From contig NZ_CP047895.1 of the NCBI RefSeq assembly GCF_009913435.1, positions 2,302,501-2,366,500 of the forward strand: a stretch of DNA of 64,000 bases. The letters are read 5' to 3'. Position numbers and translations under genes: made by a program. Positions within the stretch are counted from its first letter, which is position 1, and every line of letters begins with the position of its first letter. This document shows, one piece after another, positions 27,980-44,238 of this stretch. The notes under the pieces are model-generated. The model worked only from the letters and a program-made list of their open reading frames with translations, searched no databases and was not told the origin of the DNA. Origin of the DNA: Sphingomonas changnyeongensis (GTDB lineage: Bacteria > Pseudomonadota > Alphaproteobacteria > Sphingomonadales > Sphingomonadaceae).

Positions 27980-29292
27980 TCAGGCTGTCGCCATCCGCCC
28001 GGCGGGCCGCGCGCGTGCGACCCGCATGGCCAGCACCGCCGCCGCGACGAACAGCAATGCCTCCACCGCAAACACCATCTGGAATGCCGGTGCCGCGCCG
28101 CCGGGGCGCATCCGCAGCAGATCGACACCGACCGCGCCGATCAGCCCGCCCAGCCCGAACGCAATCGCCTGCGCCGCGCCCCACACGCCCATTTTCAGCC
28201 CCGACTGGCGGCCGCCATCGGCCCCGGCCAGCCCCATCATCGCGCCGATCGCGGCGACCGCGAACACGCCATTGCAGAAACCAAGCGCGACGACATTGGC
28301 GACCACCGGCCAGCCCGCTGCGTCGAGCGGCGCGACCGCCAGCCCGGCCAGTGCCAGCGCCGAGCCCGCACAGCCGCCGACGATCCAGCGTTCAAGCTCA
28401 GCCGGACGCCGCCCGCCAAAGGCGCTGCCCATCAGCCCGGCCAGGATCATCCCCGCCAGCACCCCGCCATGCTGCGCGCCCGACAGGCGCGTCGTGTCGC
28501 CGGGGGCCATGCCGAACACCAGCCCGGCATAGGGTTCGAGGATCAGATCCTGCATATTGTAGGCGAGCATCGACAGGAACACGAACAGGGTGAAGCGCCG
28601 CGCCTCCCGGTCGCCCAGGATCATGCCGATCGCCGCGCCAAAGCCGGGCAGCGGCCCGTCGCGCCGCTGCAGCCGCGCGGCAGGGTTCGCATGGCGCGCC
28701 TCCAGCCCCGCCAGCGCGACCAATGTCAGCAGGAACGCGATCAGCACCACGCCCGAGGCGACGAGCGCGAGGCGCGGCATCGAAAACGGCTTGAGCAGCG
28801 TGCCGGCAATCCCCGCCGACAGGGCGATGCCCGCGACCATCATGATCCAGGTGAGCGCGGCCGCCCCCGCCCGGCGCTCGGCCGGCACGAGATTGGCGAG
28901 CATCGCCAGCAGCGAGGTGCCGGCGGCGCCGACGCCCGCGCCGATCATCAGATAGGCAAAGATCGCCAGCGCAAACCCCTGCCCCGCGCACCCGCTGCCA
29001 GAAGATAGACGGCATCCACTGCCGACAGCACACCAAAGGCCAGCACCGCCATGCCGGCGACGATCCAGGTCGAGCGGCGACCGCCCTTGTCCGACCCGTG
29101 ACCCCACAGTGGACGCGACAGCTGCACCGCATAATGCATGGCGACCAGCCCGGCGGGCACCGCAGCCACCAGCCCGATCTCGACCACCATCACCCGGTTG
29201 AGCAGCGACGTGCACAGCATCACCATCGCGCCGATTGCGGCCTGCACAAGGCCCAGCCGCGCGATCACACCCCAGCCGATCGTCGCCGTCAT
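27980..29292 (-). CDS. PucC/LhaA-family major-facilitator protein, frameshifted as assembled
   Basis: The transporter-like protein found between bchG and bchP in purple bacteria, sometimes called the 44.5-kDa bacteriochlorophyll synthase chain. It starts at ATG 29292 with MTATIGWGVIARLGLVQAAIGAMVMLCTSLLNRVMVVE and reads in one frame to about 28985. The frame then breaks inside the G runs at 28976-28985, and the downstream frame resumes with GQGFALAIFAYLMIGAGVGAAG and runs to 27980. The span is 1313 bp, and adding one base gives exactly 438 codons. About 12 hydrophobic helices are expected. Its paralog LhaA lies at 41392-42816. Whether the break is real is discussed in the findings. Confidence 0.82.
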
Positions 29293-30205
29293 ATCCCTCC
29301 CCTCCGGCCGCGGATCCAAGACCGATCGCGGCTGCCAGCATGCCGAGCACGTAAAGCGTCGTGCCGGTCGCATTGTACCAGGGCGCCAGCCGCGCCGGGT
29401 CGCGCAGCAGCCGCGCCATCAGCGCGATCTGCACGGCGAGCGACACCGCAACCGCGAGCGCCGAAAGCTCCAGCCCCCAGCGATAAAGCAGGCCCGCCAC
29501 GATGAACTGCGGCACCGCCATCACCACACAGGCAAGGCGCGCCGCCCGCGCGGTGCCGAGAATGACGGGCAGCGAGCGCACGCCCATCAGCACATCGCCC
29601 TTCTCGGCCTTGAAATCATTGAGCGTCATGATGCCGTGCGCGCCGGCGCTGTAGAGCAGGATGATGGTGAGCACCGGCACCGGCGGCAGCGCGGCGGCCA
29701 TGATCGCGGCCCCGGTGAACCAGCTCAGCCCTTCGTAAGTGAGCGCGACGATCCCCGGCCCCCACCAGCCGCTCATCTTCAGCCGCAGCGGCGGCGCGCT
29801 GTAGATCCACGCGCAGATCAGCCCGACAATGGTCGCGGCAAACACCCACCGCCCCATGCCGGCGGCCAGCAGCATCGACAGCAGCGTGCCGATGATCGCG
29901 ATATAAAGCCCCCAGCGGCCGGGGATGCGCCCCGACGGAATCGGCCGGTCGGGCTCGTTGATCGCGTCGACATGGCGGTCGAACCAGTCATTCACCGCCT
30001 GGGACGTGCCGCACACCATCGGCCCGGTCAGGATCACGCCAAGGACGAGCACAAACCAGCGCTCGCCAAGCGGCACGCCGGACGAGACGACCCCGCACAT
30101 GAACGCCCACATCGGCGGAAACCAGGTAATCGGCTTCAGCAGCCGAAGGACATCGGCGGGTGCCGGGAGCCCGGTGGCGCGCGGAGCAGTCACGGAGCGA
30201 GTCAT
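29289..30205 (-). CDS. bchG: Bacteriochlorophyll synthase, stop codon displaced by an apparent one-base deletion
   Basis: BchG attaches the geranylgeranyl group to bacteriochlorophyllide a; it is a UbiA-type membrane prenyltransferase. The start MTRSVTAPRATGLPAPADVLRLLKPITWFPPMWAFMCG, the Asp-rich motif NDWFDRHVDAINEPDRPIPSG and NDFKAEKGD are diagnostic. After YVLGMLAAAIGL the assembled frame has no stop and runs on through the next gene. One extra G near 29295-29302 would end the protein at the TGA in the ATGA shared with the next start, giving 305 residues. The ATG at 30205 follows a promoter with two PpsR-type sites. Confidence 0.88.
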
Positions 30206-30209
30206 GCCG

Positions 30210-30227
30210 TGTATGCTATGATTGACA
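30210..30227. promoter_or_regulatory. PpsR/CrtJ palindrome 1 upstream of bchG
   Basis: TGTATGCTATGATTGACA fits the PpsR/CrtJ consensus TGT-N12-ACA exactly. It lies just upstream of the bchG start and 8 bp from a second palindrome, the tandem arrangement at which CrtJ/PpsR binds cooperatively. A nearly identical sequence occurs at 57831-57848 before bchC. Confidence 0.75.
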
Positions 30228-30235
30228 CGGGCAAG

Positions 30236-30253
30236 CGTCAACCTGACTTGACG
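30236..30253. promoter_or_regulatory. PpsR/CrtJ palindrome 2 upstream of bchG
   Basis: CGTCAACCTGACTTGACG has a perfect GTCAA-N6-TTGAC core but CG ends in place of TG/CA. It is 8 bp from palindrome 1. It lies between bchG and the end of ppsR, so it should govern leftward transcription of bchG and the genes after it. Confidence 0.65.
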
Positions 30254-30277
30254 CTTCAGGTGCTGACGGACAGCGCT

Positions 30278-31672
30278 TTAGTCGTCGAGCTGCTCCGACC
30301 CGACCAGTCCGTGGCGATGGAGCTTCGAATAGAGGCTCTGCCGGCTCAGCCCGAGGATTTCGGCCGCCGATGCCCGGTTGTTCGACGTATAGGCAAGCGC
30401 CGCCTCGATGCACTGACGCTCGATCAGGTCGGTCGATTCGCGGACAATGTCCTTGAGCGGCATGCGGCCGATCAGTTCGGTCAGCTGCTCGACCGAACGC
30501 GGCATGCCGCGTTCGGCGGGCGGCAGGTCGCGCAGCCGCCGCGCGACCACACGCAGCGTGAACCCGTACCGGTCGGGACCGATGCGCGCGGCGGACACCT
30601 CGACCTCGTCGCGCCCGCCGAGCAGCCCGCGCACGATGGTCGCGACATTGCGCGCCACGCCATGTTCGCCCAGCTGCGCCATGATCAGATCCAGGTCGAT
30701 GCCGGGCCGGCCGAGCACGTCGCCAAGCGGGCGGCTGCGCAGCTGTTCCTCGCTCGCCGCCTGGACGATTTCGACCATCGCCGGATTGGCGGCGACGATC
30801 GCCAGCGACCGGTCGGCGATCACAAAGGCATCGGGCATGGCCGCCACGGCATGGGCAAAGCCGTCAGCGGCGGACGACGCGGCGGCTTCCGCCACACCCA
30901 GCCGGACAAGCAGATAACCGGTCCCGGCCTGGCGATAGACGCGGCCGGCCAGCCAGACCGCCGCGCCGTCCGCCAGCCTGACCCGGATCGGGGCCATATC
31001 GACCCCGGCGGCGACCGCGCCCAAAAAGGCGATGGCGGGTTCGCGGTCCCCGGGCTCAAGCTGGTCGACCAGTGCCTGGCCCGCCAGCTGGCTGTCGCCG
31101 AGCAGCGCGGCGGCGGCGGCATTGGCCTCGCGGATCCGGCGGCTGTCGGCCTCGAGGATCAGCATCGGCTCGGCCGTCATGTCGAACAGCAGCCGGTAAC
31201 GCGCCTCGGCCTGGCGCATCGCCAGATAATCGCGCTCCAGCGACTGCTGCACCTGCAGCAGCCGCTGCTGCAGGACCGCGCCGGCCCGCTCGTCACGGCC
31301 AATGGCGATGCGCTGCCCATCGGCACCCAGCGGCAGGACAAGATAGCGCACGGGAAAATCGCCGCCATCGCCCAGCTGCGTCACCTGCCGCCAGCGCCCG
31401 GCCGACTGGCCGTCCAGCATGTCCTCGATCTTCAGGCGGCTGTCGGGGGTGACGGTGTCGATCCAGCGCCGGCCGACCTGCGCCTGCAGACCACGCAGGC
31501 TGCTGGGCGCACCGGCAATGTCAACGATATGTCCGCCCGCGTCGATCATCAGCGCGATATCGCCGACCGAGGCGAGCAGGGTGGCGATCTGGTCGGCCCA
31601 CGCGCCGGACGGCCAGTTCTGGGTGGCGGCAAAGGGCAGCCGCGGCTCAGTCAGATCGGGTTTGTCATTCAT
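30278..31672 (-). CDS. ppsR: PpsR/CrtJ-type repressor of photosynthesis genes
   Basis: PpsR represses bch, crt and puc/puf promoters under oxygen by binding TGT-N12-ACA. The 464-residue protein has a first PAS-like region (about 25-140), a linker helix with QQRLLQVQQSLERDYLAMRQAEARYRLLFD, two further PAS regions, and a C-terminal Fis-type helix-turn-helix ASAAEILGLSRQSLYSKLHRHGL. It contains only one Cys (RQCIEAAL, just before the helix-turn-helix); the second Cys known from Rhodobacter PpsR is missing. It lies beside aerR, whose product antagonises it in other species. Confidence 0.93.
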   Translation of the reverse strand: MNDKPDLTEPRLPFAATQNWPSGAWADQIATLLASVGDIALMIDAGGHIVDIAGAPSSLRGLQAQVGRRWIDTVTPDSRLKIEDMLDGQSAGRWRQVTQLGDGGDFPVRYLVLPLGADGQRIAIGRDERAGAVLQQRLLQVQQSLERDYLAMRQAEARYRLLFDMTAEPMLILEADSRRIREANAAAAALLGDSQLAGQALVDQLEPGDREPAIAFLGAVAAGVDMAPIRVRLADGAAVWLAGRVYRQAGTGYLLVRLGVAEAAASSAADGFAHAVAAMPDAFVIADRSLAIVAANPAMVEIVQAASEEQLRSRPLGDVLGRPGIDLDLIMAQLGEHGVARNVATIVRGLLGGRDEVEVSAARIGPDRYGFTLRVVARRLRDLPPAERGMPRSVEQLTELIGRMPLKDIVRESTDLIERQCIEAALAYTSNNRASAAEILGLSRQSLYSKLHRHGLVGSEQLDD

Positions 31673-31684
31673 GGCGGTCGCGGC

Positions 31685-32530
31685 TCACGCCGGAGCCGCC
31701 AGCCGCACCGCATCTACCAGACGCTCGCCGACCTTTACGGCCGCGATCGCATCGTCCGCCATGGCATCGGCACCGATCTGCGCGAGCAGACCGGGATTGC
31801 GGGTGAGCACAGGCCCACCGACCATGATGCGGACATTCGGGTTCATCGAGACACTGCGCACTGCACGGATCAGAGACTGGGCAGGCCCGATATGGCTATC
31901 ATTCGCAACCGTCAATCCAAACAGATCAAGATGCGATGCAGCAACCGCCGACAGGATCTCCCCGCGGGTGGCAGCGACAAGCAGCTCGGCCTGCCACCCG
32001 GCCAGCACGAAACATTCATGCACCATCGCCACGCCGAAACTGTGCACATCCTCGGGCAGCAGCGTGAACAGGCCGGTGCGCGGCATGTGCGGCGCAGGTG
32101 CCCGCGGCGCATGGCCGGCAATCTCGCGCAGCACCTCCTGCAGCCGCCACAGGCCCATCGTCACTTCGATGAAGTCGAGCCGGTCGTCCTCCCACAGATC
32201 GCCCAGCCGCCGTGCGACGGGGGCGAGCAGATCGACGAACAATGTCGGGGCAGACATGCCGGCGCGGGCCAGATCGTCGATCTCGCGCAGCACGTCATGC
32301 GCCTGACCGTCAATGGCGATCCGGGCAAGACGGTCGATGCGCCACTGGCCGATGGCGGGCGGCCCGGCCAGCGATGCGGCAGCGTGAGCCGCGCGGTCCG
32401 CGCCAAGGTTATCGATGGCTTCGACGCCACCGGCTTTCAGTTTCTGTTCAATACCTTTTTCGATCTGCGATGACGGAATGGCCCGGCTGGTGCCTGATTG
32501 ATTGCCGCCAAACCCGATCACGGTAGCCAT
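31685..32530 (-). CDS. aerR: PpaA/AerR-type cobalamin-binding antirepressor
   Basis: A 281-residue B12-binding regulator. The cobalamin signature PEDVHSFGVAMVHECFVLAGW carries D-x-H-x-x-G, followed by the ANDSHIG and GGPVLTRNPG blocks of the Rossmann-like B12 domain. The helical domain before it, with FVDLLAPVARRLGDLWEDDRLDFIEVTMGLWRLQEVLREI, is typical. In Rhodobacter, AerR with light-activated cobalamin blocks CrtJ. The start may be ATG 32530 or 32563. It ends 12 bp before ppsR, so the two form an operon. Confidence 0.9.
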   Translation of the reverse strand: MATVIGFGGNQSGTSRAIPSSQIEKGIEQKLKAGGVEAIDNLGADRAAHAAASLAGPPAIGQWRIDRLARIAIDGQAHDVLREIDDLARAGMSAPTLFVDLLAPVARRLGDLWEDDRLDFIEVTMGLWRLQEVLREIAGHAPRAPAPHMPRTGLFTLLPEDVHSFGVAMVHECFVLAGWQAELLVAATRGEILSAVAASHLDLFGLTVANDSHIGPAQSLIRAVRSVSMNPNVRIMVGGPVLTRNPGLLAQIGADAMADDAIAAVKVGERLVDAVRLAAPA

Positions 32531-32644
32531 TCCCCCCACTCCTTCGACGAGCGGTCGGCGCATTATGGCGTCGGCCCCTGGTGAACGACCCTGCGACACG
32601 GGCCGTCCGCGGTTATGATTGTTTGGACGGAGGCTATGACGTTT

Positions 32645-32662
32645 CCATTGCAATGACAATGG
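32645..32662. repeat. Palindrome in the aerR/bchF promoter region
   Basis: CCATTGCAATGACAATGG is an inverted repeat (CCATTG-N6-CAATGG) 15 bp from the PpsR-type sites. Its spacing equals that of the PpsR cores but the half-sites differ, so it may bind another regulator. No known consensus is matched with confidence. Confidence 0.4.
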
Positions 32663-32676
32663 CCATTCTCGGCAAC

Positions 32677-32694
32677 TGTCCATCTTTTTGGACG
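32677..32694. promoter_or_regulatory. PpsR/CrtJ-like palindrome 1, aerR/bchF divergent promoter
   Basis: TGTCCATCTTTTTGGACG has a TGT-N12-ACG frame with a perfect GTCCA-N6-TGGAC core. The same GTCCA/TGGAC variant occurs at 58992-59009 in the crtF/crtD promoter. It overlaps the next site by two bases. Confidence 0.6.
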
Positions 32695-32710
32695 TCAACA
32701 TCGATTGACA
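32693..32710. promoter_or_regulatory. PpsR/CrtJ palindrome 2, aerR/bchF divergent promoter
   Basis: CGTCAACATCGATTGACA has the perfect GTCAA-N6-TTGAC core and a consensus ACA end. It lies 40 bp upstream of the chosen bchF start and about 165 bp upstream of the chosen aerR start, so it could control either direction. Confidence 0.65.
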
Positions 32711-32750
32711 TATGTGTGACGCCCGGCGTAGCTTCCTTGGCGGAGGGGAG

Positions 32751-34644
<1,894 letters not shown>

Positions 34645-34645
<1 letters not shown>

Positions 34646-36226
34646 TGCAGCTGGCGGTCTGGACATATGAAGGCCCGCCCCATGTCGGGGCGATGCGCGT
34701 CGCGACCGCGATGACCGACGTGCATTATGTGCTGCACGCGCCGCAGGGCGACACCTATGCCGATCTGCTGTTCACGATGATCGAGCGGCGCGGCCAGCGC
34801 CCGCCGGTCACCTACACGACCTTTCAGGCCCGCGATCTCGGCAAGGACACGGCCGAGCTGTTCAAGAACGCGGCGCGCGACGCGCATGACCGGTTCCGCC
34901 CCGGCGCGATGCTGGTCGGCTCCAGCTGCACGGCGGAACTGATCCAGGACGATCCCGGCGGTCTGGCCGAGGCGCTGGCCCTGCCGGTGCCGGTCGTGCC
35001 GCTCGAACTGCCAAGCTATCAGCGCAAGGAACATTGGGGGGCGGCCGAAACCTTCTACCGCCTGGTCCGCGCGCTCAGCCCGGCGCAGAGGCCGCTCCGC
35101 CCCGAAGGCGGGCCGCGCGTCAACCTGCTCGGCCCCTGCGCGCTCGGCTTTCGCCACCGCGACGATGTCGCCGAAATCGGCCGGCTGCTCACGCTGATGG
35201 GCATTGATGTTCATGTCACGGCACCGCTCGGCGCATCGGCAGCCGATATCGCGCGGCTGGGCGAGGCGGATTTCAACATCCTGCTCTATCCCGAAATCGG
35301 CGACGAGGCGGCACGCTGGCTCGAACGCGCCTACCGGATGCCGGTCGTCCGCACCGTGCCGATCGGCGTGCAGGCAACCCGCGCCTTTATCGAGGAGGTG
35401 GCGCTGCTCGCCGGTGTCGATCCGGCCCCCGCGCTGGCCGAGGGCGGGCGGATGGCGTGGTGGAGCCGCTCGGTCGATTCGACCTATCTGACCGCCAAGC
35501 GCGTGTTCATCTTCGGCGACGCCACCCATGCTGTCGCCGCCGCGCGGATCGCGACCGAGGAGCTGGGCTTCGAAGTGGTCGGCCTTGGCTGCTACAATCG
35601 CGAGTTCGCCCGCGACGTGCGCGAAGCGGCGGCAAAGCTCGGCATCGAACCGCTGATCACCGACGATCATCTGGCGGTCGAGGACGCGATCGTCAGCCTG
35701 CAGCCCGAGCTGGTGCTCGGCACGCAGATGGAGCGGCATATCGCCAAAAGGCTGCGCATCCCCTGCGCGGTCATCTCCGCCCCCGTCCATGTCCAGGACT
35801 TTCCGGCCCGGCACAGCCCGCAAATGGGCTTTGAGGGCGCCAATGTGATCTTCGACACCTGGGTGCATCCGCTGGTCATGGGGCTGGAGGAGCATCTGCT
35901 GGCGATGTTCCGCGACGATCCCGAGTTTCATGACGGCGCGGGGGCAAGCCACCTCGCCCATGGCGCGCCCGCCGCCGTGCCGGGCAGCCCGGGCCAGATA
36001 GCGGAAACCGCGCCGGACGCTCATGCCGATGTGATGATCGCCGCCCCGGCGCTCATGACGGCAACGCCCGCCGCCGCCCCTGGCTGGACCGCCGAGGCCG
36101 AGGCCGAGCTGCGCAAGATCCCGTTCTTCGTCCGCGGCAAGGCGCGGCGCAACACCGAGGCCTATGCCGCCGCTTCCGGGCTGGCGGAGATCGGCCTGTC
36201 GACCCTTTACGACGCAAAGGCGCATT

Positions 36227-36237
<11 letters not shown>
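34645..36237 (+). CDS. bchB: Dark-operative protochlorophyllide reductase subunit B
   Basis: BchB is the NifK-like partner of BchN and helps hold the [4Fe-4S] cluster and substrate. The 530-residue protein begins [23 protein letters not shown] and contains [19 protein letters not shown] and [25 protein letters not shown]. Its C-terminus, after an Ala/Pro-rich linker, has the small domain [21 protein letters not shown] that is typical of this subunit. The bchH start lies within its last few codons. Confidence 0.96.
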
Positions 36238-41391
<5,154 letters not shown>

Positions 41392-41392
<1 letters not shown>

Positions 41393-42816
41393 TGGCAACG
41401 CGCGCTCCCCTCGCCTCACGCTGGCAGAAAGTGGCGACCGCCTGGCTGCCCTTTGCCGATGCCGCCAGCGACGATCTGCCCCTGTCGCGGCTGCTGCGCC
41501 TGTCGCTGTTCCAGGTCAGCATGGGGATGACGACGGTGCTGCTGAACGGCACGCTCAACCGTGTCATCATCGTCGAACTGGGCGTGCCGGCCTGGCTGAT
41601 CTCGCTGATGATCGCCCTGCCGCTGCTTTTCGCGCCGCTTCGCGCGCTGATCGGCCACCGGTCGGACCATCACCGGTCGGTGCTCGGCTGGCGGCGCGTG
41701 CCCTATATCTGGTTCGGCACGCTCATGCAGTTTGGCGGGCTCGCGCTGATGCCCTTTGCCCTGCTGCTGATGTCGCGCGCCGATGTCGCGGGGATCGGCA
41801 CGGTTGCAGCGATGGTCGCCTTTCTGATGACCGGTGCCGGGCTGCACACCGCCCAGACGGCGGGCCTAGCGCTCGCGACCGACCTTGCCCCCGAACGGGA
41901 CCGGCCCCGTGCGGTCGCCCTGCTCTATGTCATGCTGCTTGCGGGCATGGTCGTGTCGGCATTCGTGATCGGCGATCTGCTGCGCAGCTTCACCCCGACG
42001 CGGATGATCCAGGTCATTCAGGGGGTCGGCCTGCTGACTGCGATCTTCAACATCATCGCCCTGTGGAAGCAGGAACCGCGCCGCCGCCCGGCCCCGTCCG
42101 AGGCGGAGGCCCCGCGCCCGCCCTTTGCCGAGGTCTGGCGCGCCTTTGCCGAGGAGCCTGGCGTGATGCGGCTGCTGGTCGCGGTCGGGCTGGGTGCGGC
42201 GGGCTTTGCGATGCAGGACATTCTGCTTGAGCCCTATGGCGGCGAGATCCTGGGCATGACCGTCGGCGGCACGACCGAGCTGACCGGCCTGTGGGCGCTC
42301 GGCAATCTGATCGGCTTCACCTATGCCGCCCGCGTGCTCGACGATGGCGGCGATCCGCACCGGGTGGCGGGGCTTGGCGGCGTGGCGGGCATGTTCGCCT
42401 TTGCGCTGGTGATGTTTGCGGCCCCCGCCCATGCGCCCGGTCTGCTTTTCATCGGTGCCTGTGCGATCGGCCTGGGGGCCGGGCTGTTCCTTGTCGGCAC
42501 GCTGACGGCGGCGATGGCCCTGTCGCGCAACGGCCGCTCGGGCATCGCGCTGGGTGCCTGGGGCGCGGTGCAGGCCAGTGCCGCAGGCCTTGCGATTGCA
42601 GCATCGGGCGTGGCCCGTGACGGGCTGTCGGCGCTCGCGCTCAAGGGCTGGTTCGGGGCGGCACTGGCCGACCGGGCGACCGGCTATGGTGCCGTCTATC
42701 TGATCGAAATCCTGTTGCTGATGCTGACCCTTGCCATTCTCGGCCCGCTTGTGGGCCGGAATGGTCGCGCCGAACCGGCCAAGGGCAGTTTCGGCCTGCA
42801 GCAATTCCCGACCTGA
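41392..42816 (+). CDS. lhaA: Light-harvesting 1 assembly protein, PucC/LhaA family
   Basis: LhaA is a major-facilitator-like membrane protein needed to assemble LH1, probably by supplying bacteriochlorophyll. The 474-residue protein begins with LPLSRLLRLSLFQVSMGMTTVLLNGTLNRVIIVELGVPAWL, has RALIGHRSDHHRSVLGWRRVPYIWFGT, and MQDILLEPYGGEILGMTVGGTT, all conserved. About 12 helices are visible. It follows bchM and precedes puhA, its usual place. A shorter paralog lies beside bchG. Confidence 0.95.
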
Positions 42817-42838
42817 GTTTTCTTGAAAGGAGAATGGG

Positions 42839-43612
42839 ATGTCACGCGTGATCCTGGCCGGCCAGTTGGACGTGGCGGAGCTTTGCTTCTACGCTTTCGT
42901 CCTGTTTTTCATTGGCCTCGTGTTCTACCTGCGCCGCGAAGACCGGCGCGAAGGCTATCCGCTTGAAGACACGGTCACCGGCCGCGTCGACAGCTCATGG
43001 GGGCCGCTCAGCGCCTCCATGTACAAGGAGTTCAAGCTCCCCTTCGGCCGCGGCGTCGCGACCATGCCGACCAAGGGCCGCGAGCCGGTCGACATCGCCG
43101 CCCGGCGCATCGACCGCTTCCCCGGCGCGCCCTATGAGCCGACCGGCAACCCGCTGGTCGACGGCATCGGCCCGGCCGCCTATGCGCAGCGCGCGGCATG
43201 GCCCGATCAGGACCGCCATGGCAATCCGCGCATCGTGCCGATGGCAAGCGACGATCATGTCAGCATCGCGAGCGGTGATCCCGATCCGCGCGGCTGGACC
43301 GTGGTCGGCGCGGATGGCAAGCCGGCGGGCACGGTCACCGATCTGTGGGTCGACCGCGCCGAACATGTCGTGCGCTATTATGCGGTCCGCACCACCGGCG
43401 GGCGCGAGATCCTGGCCCCGATCGGCTTTGCTAACATCCATCGCAGCAAGCGGGTGATCGAGGTGGAATCGATCTCGGCCGCGCAGTTCGAGCAGGTGCC
43501 CGTCGTCGAGACGCCGGGTCAGGTGACCCGGCTCGAGGAAGACAAGATCATGGGCTATTTCGGCGGCGGCTATCTCTATGGCCTGCCCGGACGCACGGAG
43601 CCGTTCCTGTGA
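42839..43612 (+). CDS. puhA: Photosynthetic reaction centre subunit H
   Basis: PuhA is the H subunit of the type-2 reaction centre, with one membrane helix and a large cytoplasmic beta domain that gates proton uptake to QB. The 257-residue protein has the helix LCFYAFVLFFIGLVFYLRREDRREGYPLE, then RIDRFPGAPYEPTGNPLVDGIGPAAYA, DHVSIASGDPDPRGWTVVGADG and GTVTDLWVDRAEHVVRYY. A GAAAGGAG ribosome site precedes the ATG at 42839. Its stop overlaps the GTG start of puhB. Confidence 0.97.
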   Translation: MSRVILAGQLDVAELCFYAFVLFFIGLVFYLRREDRREGYPLEDTVTGRVDSSWGPLSASMYKEFKLPFGRGVATMPTKGREPVDIAARRIDRFPGAPYEPTGNPLVDGIGPAAYAQRAAWPDQDRHGNPRIVPMASDDHVSIASGDPDPRGWTVVGADGKPAGTVTDLWVDRAEHVVRYYAVRTTGGREILAPIGFANIHRSKRVIEVESISAAQFEQVPVVETPGQVTRLEEDKIMGYFGGGYLYGLPGRTEPFL

Positions 43613-44238
43613 CCGAGTATGATGACGAACCGATCCGCGGGCTGCCCGGCCATCTGCCCGCCGGCGAGGAAATCCTGTGGCAGGGCGGGCCGGACTGGCG
43701 GGTCTTTGCCCGCCACGCCTTCCACACACGCTGGATAGCCGCCTATTTCGTGGCGCTCACCGCCTATGGCCTGGCGAGCGGCAGCCTGATCGGCGCGGCG
43801 CTGACCGTGGCGGCGGGGGCCGGCTGTCTCGGGCTGCTCTATCTGCTCGCCTGGGCGATTGCGGCGACCACCGTCTACACGCTCACCAACCGGCGGATCG
43901 TGCTGCGCATCGGCGTGGCGCTCAACGCCTGTTTCAACCTGCCGCTGAAGCTGATCAGCGGGGCCGAATATCGTCCGCTCGGCCCCGATCATGGGGACCT
44001 TGCGCTCAATATCGAGGATGGGCGGATCGGCTATCTGCTGCTCTGGCCCCATGCCAGGCCGTGGCGGCTGCGCCAGCCCCAGCCGATGCTGCGCGCGATT
44101 GCCGATGGCAAGACCGTGGCCGAACGGCTGGTCAGGGCGCGGGCGGCGATCGGCCCGATCGCGCGCGGCGAAGCGATCGGCGAGGGCAGCCAGGATCAGC
44201 GCCGGCCCGGCACCCCGGCAATGGGAGCGGTCGCATGA
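43609..44238 (+). CDS. puhB: Reaction centre assembly protein PuhB
   Basis: PuhB is needed for efficient reaction-centre assembly. The 209-residue protein has an N-terminal GLPGHLPAGEEILWQGGPDWRVFARHAFHTR, two or three membrane helices, and a bacterial PH-like domain (YTLTNRRIVLRIGVALNACFNLPLKLI). It starts with a GTG overlapping the puhA stop and overlaps puhC by ATGA. Confidence 0.93.
   Translation: MTEYDDEPIRGLPGHLPAGEEILWQGGPDWRVFARHAFHTRWIAAYFVALTAYGLASGSLIGAALTVAAGAGCLGLLYLLAWAIAATTVYTLTNRRIVLRIGVALNACFNLPLKLISGAEYRPLGPDHGDLALNIEDGRIGYLLLWPHARPWRLRQPQPMLRAIADGKTVAERLVRARAAIGPIARGEAIGEGSQDQRRPGTPAMGAVA

Noticed and set aside
28976..28985. Programmed ribosomal frameshifting as the cause of the frame breaks
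   Set aside because: No slippery heptamer with a downstream pseudoknot is evident, the sites are scattered in unrelated genes, and each simply needs one more G or C.
27980..30241. A single 753-codon ORF suggesting a BchG-transporter fusion enzyme
   Set aside because: Codons for the first third of the transporter are read out of frame in it, and a good separate start exists at 29292. Two lost bases explain it better.
29138..32473. A very long open frame (over 1100 codons) on the plus strand across bchG, ppsR and aerR
   Set aside because: It is antisense to well-identified genes, rich in Arg, His, Gln and Pro, and has no recognisable domain; it results from high GC at third positions.
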